This document shows positions 52,001-62,091 of a DNA stretch of 64,000 nt, piece by piece (the stretch's first letter is position 1; each line of letters begins with the position of its first letter). Below the pieces are notes generated by a model. The model did no database searches, was not told the DNA's origin, and worked only from the letters and a program-made list of their open reading frames with translations. Source of the stretch: Nemopilema nomurai (Eukaryota > Cnidaria > Scyphozoa > Rhizostomeae > Rhizostomatidae); assembly GCA_003864495.1 (NCBI GenBank), contig ML133402.1, forward strand, positions 640,614-704,613, in the 5' to 3' direction. The position numbers and the translations under genes were made by a program.

Positions 52001-52740
52001 AGCATGGAACGAGGCATGGACGAAAAAGAGGCTAAAACGAAAACGAGGCTGGGGTTTTTAGCACCAAACGAGGCTAGCATGGAAACGAGGCAAGAGCAAA
52101 ACAAGGCTGAAGCGAGAACGAGGCTCAAATTTGTAGCACCAAAACGAGTCTAGCATGGAGCGAGGCAAGGACGAAAGCGAAGCAAAAAGAAAAGAGGCTG
52201 GGGTTTTTAGCACCAAAACGACTCTGGCATGAAAACGAGGCAAGGAGGAAAACAAGGCCAAAACCAAAACAAGGCTGGGGTTTTAGCACTAAAACGAGTC
52301 TAGCATGGAAACGAGGCAAGGAAGAAAACGAGGCTAAATTGAAAACGAGGCTGAAGTTTATAGCACCAAAACGAGTTTAGCATGGAAACGAGCATGGACG
52401 AAAAGAGGCTAAAACGAAAACGAGGCTGGGGTTTTTAGCACCAAAAGAGTCTGGCATGAAAACGAGGCAGGAGGAAAACAAGGCCAAAAAAAACGAGGCT
52501 GCGGTTTTTAGCACTAACACGAGTCTAGCATGGAACGAGGAAGGACAAACGAGGCTAAAGGGAAAACGTGACTGTGTTTTTAGCACCGAATCGCGGCAAG
52601 CGGAAACGAGGCAATGACAAACGGGCTTAAACGAAAACGGATTAGGTCTTTAGCACAACTTGAGGCTAGCATGCAAACGAGGCTAGGGCGAAACGGGGCT
52701 GAAGCGAAAACAGGATAAGGTTTTGAGCACGAAAACAAGG

Positions 52741-55700
52741 CCAAAACAAAAACGAGGCTGGGGTTTTTAGCACTAAAACGAGTCTAGCATGGAAACGAGG
52801 CAAGGAAGAAACGAGGCTAAAGGGAAAACGAGGCTGGGGTTTTTAGCACTGAAACGAGGCTAGCATGGAAAAGAGGGAAGGACGAAAATGAGGCTCAAAC
52901 AAAAATGAGGCTGGGGTTTTTAGCACCAAAACGACTCTGGCATGAAAACGAGGACAGGACGAAAGCGAAGCAAAAAGAAAATGAGGCTGGAGTTTTTAGC
53001 ACCAAAACGACTCTGGCATGAAAACGAGGCAAGGAGGAAAACAAGGCCAAAACTAAAACGAGGCTGGGGTTTTTAGCACTAAAACGAGTCTAGCATGGAA
53101 ACAAGGCAAGGAAGAAAACGAGGCTAAAGGGAAAACGAGGCTGGGTTTTTAGCACTGAAACGAGGCTAGCATGGAAACGAGGAAGGACGAAAATGAGGCT
53201 AAAACAAAAATGAGGCTGGGGTTTTTAGCACCAAAACGACTCTGGCATGAAAAGGAGGCAAGGACGAAAACAAGGCCAAAACAAAAACAAGGCTGGGGTT
53301 TTTAGCACTAAAACGAGGCTAGCATGGAAACGAGGGAAGGACGAAAACGGGGCTAAAAGAAAACGAGGCTAGGTCTTTTAGCACAAAGCGAAAACGAGAC
53401 AAGGGTTTTGGCACCAAAATGAGGCTAGCATTGAAAAGAGGCAAGGACAAAAACGAGGCTAAAATGAAAAAAGGCTGTGGTCTTTAGCACCATATCGAGG
53501 CTAGCACGAAAACGAGGCAAGGAAGAAAACAGGGCTACACGAAAACGAGGCTGAATATTTTAGCACCAAGTCGAGGCTAGCATGTAAACGAGACTAGGAC
53601 AAAAACAGGGCTTAAACGAAAATGAGGTTAGGTCTCTTAGCACCAACTTAAAACAAAAATGAGGCTTGGGTTTTTAGCACTAAAACGAGGCTAGCATTGA
53701 AACGAGGGAAGGACAAAAACGAGGCTAAAGGGAAAACGAGACTGCGGTTTTTAGCACCTAAAAGAAGCTAGCATGGAAACGAGGCATGGCGAAAACGAGG
53801 CTAGAACGAAAACGAGATTGAAGCTTTTAGCACCAATAAAAGTCTTGCATGGAAACGAGGCAAGGATGAAAACGAGGCTATAATGAAAACAACGCAGGGG
53901 TTTTAGCACCAAAACGAGTCTAGAATGGAAATGAGGCAAGGAGGAAAACGAGGCTAGAACGAAATTGAGGTTAAGACTTTTAGCACCGAATTGTGGCAAG
54001 CATGGAAACGAGGCAATGACAAAAACGGGGCTTAAACGAAAACGAGATTAGGTCTTTTAGCACCAACTTGAGGCTAGCATGCAAACGAGGCAAGAACAAA
54101 ACGGGGCTGAAGCGAAAACGAGGATAAGGTTTTGAGAACCAAATCGAGGCTAGCATGGAAACGAACAAAGGATAAAAACGAGGCTAAAACAAAAACGAGG
54201 CTGGGTTTTTAGCACCAAAACGAGTTTAGCATGGAAACGAGGCAAGGACGAAAACGAGGCTAAATTGAAAACGAGGCTGAAGTTTATAGCACCAAAACGA
54301 GTTTAGCATGGAAACGAGGCAAGGACGAAAACGAGGCTAAATTGACAACGAGGCTGGGGTTTTCAGCTCTAAAACGAGGCTATCATGGAAACGAGAAAGG
54401 GAAGAAAACGAGGCTAAAAGGAAAACGAGACTTTGGGTTTTAGCACCAAGACGAGTCTAGCATGGAAACGAGGAAAGGACAAAAACGAGACTAAAACGAA
54501 AATGAGGCTGGGGTTTTTAGCACCAAAACGACTCTGGCATGAAAACGAGGCAAGGACGAAAACAAGGCCAAAACCAAAAGCGAGGCTGGGGTTTTTAGCA
54601 ATAAAACGAGGCTAGCATGGAAACGAGGGAAGGACGAAAACGAGGCTAAAGGGAAAACGTGACTGTGGTTTTTAGCACCAAAACGAGTTTAGCATGGAAA
54701 CGAGGCAAGGACGAAAACGAGGCTAAATTGAAAACGAGGCTGAAGTTTATAGCACCAAAACGAGTTTAGCAAGGAAACAAGGCAAGGACAAAAACGAAGC
54801 TAAAACAAAAATGAGGCTGGGGTTTTTAGCACCAAAACGACTCTGGCATGAAAAGGAGGCAAGGACGAAAACAAGGCCAAAACAAAAACGAGGCTAGGGT
54901 TTTTAGCAATAAAACGAGGCTAGCATGGAAACGAGGGAAGGACGAAAACGAGGCTAAAGGGAAAACGTGACTGTGGTTTCTAGCACCAAAACGAGTTTAG
55001 CATGGAAACGAGGCAAGGACGAAAACGAGGATAAATTGAAAACGAGGCTGAAGTTTATAGCACCAAAACGAGTTTAGTATGGAAACGAGGCATGGACGAA
55101 AAAGAGGCTAAAATGAAAACGAGGCTGGGGTTTTAGCACCAAATCGAGTCTGGCATGAAAACGAGGCAAGAACCAAAACGAGGCTAAATTGATAACGAGG
55201 CTAAAGTTTTTAGCACCAAAACGAGTTTAGCATGGAAACGAGGGAAGGACGAAAACGGGGCTAAAAGAAAACGAGGCTAGGTCTTTTAGCACAAAGCGAA
55301 AACGAGACTAGGGTTTTGGCACCAAAATGAGGCTAGCATTGAAAAGAGGCAAGGACACAAACGAGGCTAAAATGAAAACAAGGCTATGGTCTTTAGCACC
55401 ATATCGAGGCTAGCACGGAAACGAGGCAAGGAAGAAAACAGGGCTACACGAAAACGAGGCTGAATATTTTAGCACCAAGTCGAGGCTAGCATGGAAACGA
55501 GGCAAGGACGAAAACAAGGCCAAAACCAAAAACGAGGCTGGGGCTTTTAGCAATAAAACGAGGCTAGCATGGAAACGAGGGAAGGACGAAAACGAGGCTA
55601 AATGGGAAATTGTGACTGTGGTTTTTAGCACCAAAACGAGTTTAGATGGAAACGAGGCAAGGACGAAAACGATGCTAAATTGATAACGAGGCTGAAGTTT

Positions 55701-56574
55701 TTAGCACCAAAACGAGTTTAGCATGGAAACGAGGGAAGGACGAAAATGGGGCTAAAAGAAAACGAGGCTAGGTCTTTTAGCACAAAGCGAAAACGAGACT
55801 AGGGTTTTGGCACCAAAATTAGGCTAGCATTGAAAAGAGGCAAGGACACAAACAGGGCTTAAACCAAAATGAGGTTAGGTCTCTTAGCACCAACTTGAGG
55901 CTAGCATGCAAACGAGGCTAGGACAAAAGCGGGGCTGAAGCAAAAACGAGGATTAAGTTTTCAGCACCAAAATGAGGCTAGCATAGAAACGAGGCTTGGA
56001 CAAAAACGAGGCAAAACCGAAAACGAGGCTAGGGCTTTTAGCACCAAATAGAGTTAGGCATGGAAACGAGAGAGGGAAAATAATGAGGATAAAACGAAAA
56101 CGAGTCTGTGGTTTTTAGCACCAAAACGAGTCTAGCATGGAAACGAGGCATGGCGAAAACGAGGCTAGAACGAAAACGAGATTGAAGGTTTTAGCACCAA
56201 GACAAGTCTTGCATGGAAACGAGGCAAGGATGAAAACGAGGCTAAAATGAAAACAACGCAGGGGTTTTAGCACCAAAACGAGTCTAGAATGGAAATGAGG
56301 CAAGGAGGAAAACGAGGCTAGAACGAAATTGAGGTTAAGACTTTTAGCACCGAATCGCGGCAAGCATGGAAACGAGGCAATGACAAAAACGGGGTTTAAA
56401 CGAAAACGAGATTAGGTCTTTTAGCACCAACTTGAGGCTAGCATGCAAACGAGGCAAGAACAAAACGGGGCTGAAGCGAAAACGAGGATAAGGTTTTGAG
56501 CACCAAATCGAGGCTAGCATGACAACGATCAAAGGATAAAAACGAGGCTAAAACGAAAACGAGGCTGGGTTTTT
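52741..56574 (+). repeat. Type I satellite island inside type II
   Basis: The 31-bp marker returns at 53379, 55281 and 55783. The block shares private variants with 36.5-39.7 kb: GTAAACGAGACTAGG (53583 and 36731), GCTATCATGG (54380 and 37520) and ATTAGGCTAGCATTG (55819 and 38944). It is therefore a copy of that segment, offset by about 16.86 kb. It ends abruptly at TTTTTAGCAC near 56574, where type II sequence resumes. Confidence 0.7.
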
Positions 56575-56579
56575 AGCAC
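52793..56579 (+). repeat. Segmental duplication within array, copy 2, part a
   Basis: Partner of 35727-39705. Its first few hundred bases (52.8-53.2 kb) also match 31.5-31.93 kb closely (GAAAAGAGGG and CCAAAACTAAAACG variants), so the exact donor at the left edge is uncertain. At its right edge it joins directly to sequence equivalent to 40387 onward, skipping about 686 bp that is present in copy 1. Confidence 0.65.
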
Positions 56580-59500
56580 CAAAACGAGTCTAGCATGGAA
56601 ACGAGGCAAGGACAAAAACGAAGCTAAAACAAAAATGAGGCTGGGGTTTTTAGCACCAAAACGACTCTGGCATAAAAAGGAGGCAAGGACGAAAACAAGG
56701 CCAAAACAAAAACGAGACAGGGGTTTTTAGCAATAAAACGAGGCTAGCATGGAAACGAGGGAAGGACGAAAACGAGGCTAAAGGGAAAACGTGACTGTGG
56801 TTTTTAGCACCAAAACGAGTTTAGCATGGAAACGAGGCAAGGATGAAAACGAGGCTGAATTGAAAACGAGGCAGAAGTTTATAGCACCAAAACGAGTTTA
56901 GCATGGAAACGAGGCATGGACGAAAAAGAGGCTAAAACGAAAACGAGGCTGGGGTTTTTAGCACCAAAACGAGTCTGGCATGAAAACGAGGCAAGGAGGA
57001 AAACAAGGCCAAAACAAAAACGAGGCTGGGGTTTTTAGCACCAAAGCGAGTCTAGCATGGAAACGAGGGAAGGACGAAAACGAGGCTAAAGGGAAAACGT
57101 GACTGTGGTTTTTAGCACCAAAACGAGTTTAGCATGGAAACGAGGCATGGACGAAAAGAGCCTAAAACGAAAACGAGGCTAGGGCTTTTAGCACCAAAAA
57201 GAGTTAGGCATGGAAACGAGAGAGGGAAAAAAACGAGGATAAAACGAAAACGAGTCTGTGGTTTCTAGCACCAAAACGAGTCTAGCATGGAAATGAGGCA
57301 AGGAGGAAAACGAGGCTAGAACGAAATTGAGGTTAAGACTTTTAGCACCGAATCGCGGCAAGCATGGAAACGAGGCAATGACAAAACGGGGCTTAAACGA
57401 AAACGAGATTAGGTCTTTTAGCACCAACTTGAGGCTAGCATGCAAACGAGGCTAGGGCGAAACGGGGCTGAAGCGAAAACAAGGATAAGGTTTTGAGCAC
57501 GAAAACAAGGCCAAAACAAAAACGAGGCTGGGGTTTTTAGCACTAAAACGAGTCTAGCATGGAAACGAGGCAAGGACGAAAACGAGGTTAATTGAAAACG
57601 AGGCTGAAGTTTTTAGCACCAAAACGAGTTTAGCATGGAAACGAGGCATGGACGAAAAAGAGGCTAAAACGAAAACGAGACTGGGGTTTTTAGCACCAAA
57701 ACGAGTCTGGCATGAAAACGAGGCAAGGAGGAAAACAAGGCCAAAACAAAAACGAGGCTGGGGTTTTTAGCACTAACACGAGTCTAAAATGGAAACGAGG
57801 GAAGGACGAAAACGAGGCTAAAGGGAAAACGTGACTGTGGTTTTTAGCACCGAATCGCGGCAAGCATGGAAACGAGGCAATGACAAAACGGGGCTTAAAC
57901 GAAAACGAGATTAGGTCTTTTAGCACCAACTTGAGGCTAGCATGCAAACGAGGCTAGGGCGAAACGGGGCTGAAGCAAAAACAAGGATAAGGTTTTGAGC
58001 ACGAAAACAAGGTCAAAACAAAAACGAGGCTGGGGTTTTTAGCACTAAAACGAGTCTAGCATGGAAACGAGGGAAGGACGAAAACGAGGCTAAAGGGAAA
58101 ACGTGACTGTGGTTTTTAGCACCGAAACGAGTTTAGCATGGAAACGAGGCAAGGACGAAAACGAGGTTAATTGAAAACGAGGCTGAAGTCTTTGGAAACA
58201 AAACGAGTTTAGCATGGAAACGAGAGAAGGAAGAAAACGAGGCGAAAAGGAAAACGAGACTGTGGTTTTTAGCACCAAGACGAGTCTAGCATGGTAACGA
58301 GGAAATGACAAAAAGGAGGCTAAATTGAAAACGAGGCTAAAGTTTTTAGCACCAAAACGAAACTAGCATGGAAATGAGGGAAGGACGAAAACGAGGCTAA
58401 AATGAAAACAACGCAGGGGTTTTAGCACCAAAACGAGTCTAGAATGGAAATAAGGCAAGGAGGAAAACGAGGCTAGAACGAAATTGAGGTTAAGACTTTT
58501 AGCACCGAATCGCGGCAAGCTTGGAAACGAGGCAATGACAAAAACGGGGCTTAAACGAAAACGAGATTAGTTCTTTTAGCACCAACTTGAGGCTAGCATG
58601 CAAACGGGCAAGAACAAAACGGGGCTGAAGCGAAAACGAGGATAAGGTTTTGAGCACCAAATCGAGGCTAGCATGGAAACGAACAAAGGATAAAAAGAGG
58701 CTAAAACGAAAACGAGGCTGGGTTTTTAGCACAAAAAGGAGGCTAGCATGGAAACGAACAAAGGATAAAAACGAGACTAAAACGAAAAGGAGGCTGGGGT
58801 TTTTAGCACCAAAACGAGTTTAGCATGGAAACGAGGCAAGGACGAAAACGAGGCTAAATTGAAAACTAGGCTGAAGTTTTTTGCACCAAAACGAGTTTAG
58901 CATGGAAACGAGGCATGGACGAAAAAGAGACTAAAACGAAAACGAGGCTGGGGTTTTTAGCACCAAAAGGAGGCTAGCATGGAAACGAGGCAAGAACAAA
59001 ACAAGGCTGAAGCGAGAACGCGGCTCAAGTTTTTAGCACCAAAACGAGTCTAGCATGGAAACGAGGCATGGACGAAAACGAAGCTAAAAGCTAAAAAAAA
59101 TGAGGCTGGGGTTTTTAGCACCAAAATGACTCTGGCATGAAAAGGAGGCAAGGACGAAAACAAGGCCAAAACAAAAACGAGGCTGGGGTTTTTAGCAATA
59201 AAACGAGGCTAGCATGGAAACGAGGGAAGGACGAAAACGAGGCTAAAGGGAAAACGTGACTGTGGTTTTTAGCACCAAAACGAGTTTAGCATGGAAACGA
59301 GGCAAGGACGAAAACGAGGCTAAATTGAAAACGAGGCTGAAGTTTTTAGCACCAAAACGAGTTTAGCATGGAAACGAGGCATGGACGAAAAAGAGGCTAA
59401 AACGAAAACGAGGCTGGGGTTTTTAGCACCAAAACGAGGCTAGCATGGAAACGAGGCAAGAGCAAAACAAGGCTGACGCGAGAACGAGGCTCAAGTTTTT

Positions 59501-61324
59501 AGCACCAAAACGAGTCTAGCATGGAGACGAGGCAAGGACGAAAGCGAAGCAAAAAGAAAATGAGGCTGGTGTTTTTAGCACCAAAACGACTCTGGCATGA
59601 AAACGAGGCAAGGAGGAAAACAAGGCCAAAACCAAACAAGGCTGGGGTTTTTAGCACTAAAACGAGTTAGCATAACGAGGCAAGGAAGAAAACGAGGCTA
59701 AAGGGAAAACGAGGCTGAAGTTTTTAGCACAAAAAGGAGGCTAGCATGGAAACGAACAAAGGATAAAAACGAGGCTAAAACGAAAACGAGGCTGGGGTTT
59801 TAGCACCAAAACGACTTTAGCATGGAAACGAGGCAAGGACGAAAACGAGGCTAAATTGAAAACGAGGCTGAAGTTTTTTGCACCAAATCGAGTTTAGCAT
59901 GGAAACGAGGCATGGACGAAAAAGAGACTAAAACGAAAACGAGGCTGGGGTTTTTAGCACCAAAAGGAGGCTAGCATGGAAACGAGGCAAGAACAAAACA
60001 AGGCTGAAGCGATAACGCGGCTTAAGTTTTTAGCACCAAAACGAGTCTAGCATGGAAACGAGGCAAGGACAAAAACGAAGCTAAAACAAAAATGAGGCTG
60101 GGGTTTTTAGCACCAAAACGACTCTGGTATAAAAAGGAGGCAAGGACGAAAACAAGGCCAAAACAAAAACGAGGCTGAGGTTTTTAGCAATAGAACGAGG
60201 CTAGCATGGAAACGAGGGAAGGACGAAAACGAGGCTAAAGGGAAAACGTGACTGTGGTTTTTAGCACCAAAACGAGTTTAGCATGGAAACGAGGCAAGGA
60301 TGAAAACGAGGCTGAATTGAAAACGAGGCAGAAGTTTATAGCACCAAAACGAGTTTAGCATGGAAACGAGGCATGGACGAAAAAGAGGCTAAAACGAAAA
60401 CGAGGCTGGGGTTTTTAGCACCAAAACGAGTCTGGCATGAAAACGAGGATGGGAGGAAAACAAGGCCAAAACAAAAACGAGGCTGGGGTTTTTAGCACCA
60501 AAGCGAGTCTAGCATGGAAACGAGGGAAGGATGAAAACGAGGCTAAAGGGAAAACGTGACTGTGGTTTTTAGCACCAAAACGAGTTTAGCATGGAAACGA
60601 GGGAAGGACGAAAACGAGGCTAAAGGGAAAACGTGACTGTGGTTTTTAGCACCAAAACGAGTTTAGCATGGAAACGAGGCAAGGACGAAAACGAGGTTAA
60701 TTGAAAACGAGGCTGAAGTTTTTAGCACCAAAACGAGTTTAGCATGGAAACGAGGCATGGACGAAAAAGAGGCTAAAACGAAAACGAGGCTGGGGTTTTT
60801 AGCACCAAAACGAGGCTAGCATGGAAACGAGGCAAGAGCAAAACAAGGCTGAAAGAACGAGGCTCAAGTTTGTAGCACGAAAACGAGTCTAGCATGGAGA
60901 CGAGGCTAGGACGAAAACGAGGCTAAAGGGAAAACGTGACTGTGGTTTTTAGCACCAAAACGAGTTTAGCATGGAAACGAGGCAAGGTCGAAAACGAGGC
61001 TAAATTGAAAACGAGGCTGAAGTCTTTGGAAACAAAACGAATTTAGCATGGAAACGAGAGAAGGAAGAAAACGAGGCGAAAAGGAAAACGAGACTGTGGT
61101 TTTTAGCACCAAGACGAGTCTAGCATGGTAACGAGGAAAGGACAAAAACGAGGCTAAATTGAAAACGAGGCTAAAGTTTTTAGCACCAAAACGAAACTAG
61201 CATGGAAATGAGGGAAGGACGAAAACGAGGCTAAAATGAAAACAACGCAGGGGTTTTAGCACCAAAACGAGTCTAGAATGGAAATAAGGCAAGGAGGAAA
61301 ACGAGGCTAGAATGAAATTGAGGT

Positions 61325-61555
61325 TAAGACTTTTAGCACCGAATCGCGGCAAGCATGGAAACGAGGCAATGACAAAAACGGGGCTTAAACGAAAACGAGA
61401 TTAGTTCTTTTAGCACCAACTTGAGGCTAGCATGCAAACGGGGCAAGAACAAAACGGGGCTGAAGCGAAAACGAGGATAAGGTTTTGAGCACCAAATCGA
61501 GGCTAGCATGGAAACGAACAACGGATAAAAACGAGGCTAAAACGAAAACGAGGCT
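61325..61555 (+). repeat. Three-monomer signature block, exemplar (3 x 77 bp)
   Basis: Three consecutive diverged monomers, each exactly 77 bp, that always travel together. The first contains GAATCGCGGCAAGC, the second CAACTTGAGG and GCATGCAAACG, the third TTTTGAGCACCAAATCGAGG. Other copies or parts have the GAATCG motif near 385, 1695, 3442, 5724, 7626, 10046, 11872, 13698, 25075, 26826, 29871, 32713, 34537, 37130, 39478, 41163, 41661, 42314, 45145, 45679, 48655, 49457, 51647, 52587, 53988, 56352, 57351, 57850 and 58506. Subtypes differ at a few sites, such as GCGG versus GTGG, or a third monomer followed by ACGATCAAAGG. These can order the higher-order units by relatedness. Confidence 0.85.
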
Positions 61556-62014
61556 GGGTTTTTAGCACCAAAACGAGTTTAGCATGGAAACGAGGCAAGG
61601 ACGAAAACGAGGCTAAATTGAAAACTAGGCTGAAGTTTTTTGCACCAAAACGAGTTTAGCATGGAAACGAGGCATGGACGAAAAAGAGACTAAAACGAAA
61701 ACGAGGCTGGGGTTTTTAGCACCAAAAGGAGGCTAGCATGGAAACGAGGCAAGAACAAAACAAGGCTGAAGCGAGAACGCGGCTCAAGTTTTTAGCACCA
61801 AAACGAGTCTACCATGGAAACGAGGCATGGACGAAAACGAAGCTAAAACAAAAATGAGGCTGGGGTTTTTAGCACAAAAATGACTCTGGCATGAAAAGGA
61901 GGCAAGGACGAAAACAAGGCCAAAACAAAAACGAGGCTGGGGTTTTTAGCAATAAAACGAGGCTAGCATGGAAACGAGGGAAGGACGAAAACGAGGCTAA
62001 AGGGAAAACGTGAC

Positions 62015-62091
62015 TGTGGTTTTTAGCACCAAAACGAGTTTAGCATGGAAACGAGGCAAGGACGAAAACGAGGCTAAATTGAAAACGAGGC
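62015..62091 (+). repeat. Exemplar 77-bp satellite monomer
   Basis: One representative unit, counted base by base: 29 A, 14 T, 22 G and 12 C, so 66% purine on the plus strand and 44% GC. It contains five CpG sites. Four CGAG-type motifs lie 17 bp apart (three intervals of 17), followed by 26 bp to the next monomer, which gives 77. This suggests that the monomer grew from a ~17-bp ancestral repeat (GAAAACGAGGC plus linker) joined to a TTTTTAGCACC segment. Confidence 0.9.

Larger units (their letters stand above)
39706..52740 (+). repeat. Satellite domain type II (no truncated monomer), first copy
   Basis: The same 77-bp family, but the 31-bp truncated marker is absent and other monomer variants dominate. 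These include GACTCTGGCATAAAAAGG near 40480, 47200 and 50990, and a monomer whose TTTAGCACC is replaced by CTTTGGAAAC near 42000 and 44830. The three-monomer signature block recurs about 2.83 kb apart (42314 and 45145). Many one-base deletions lie between 45.6 and 52.7 kb. Boundaries are approximate. Confidence 0.65.
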
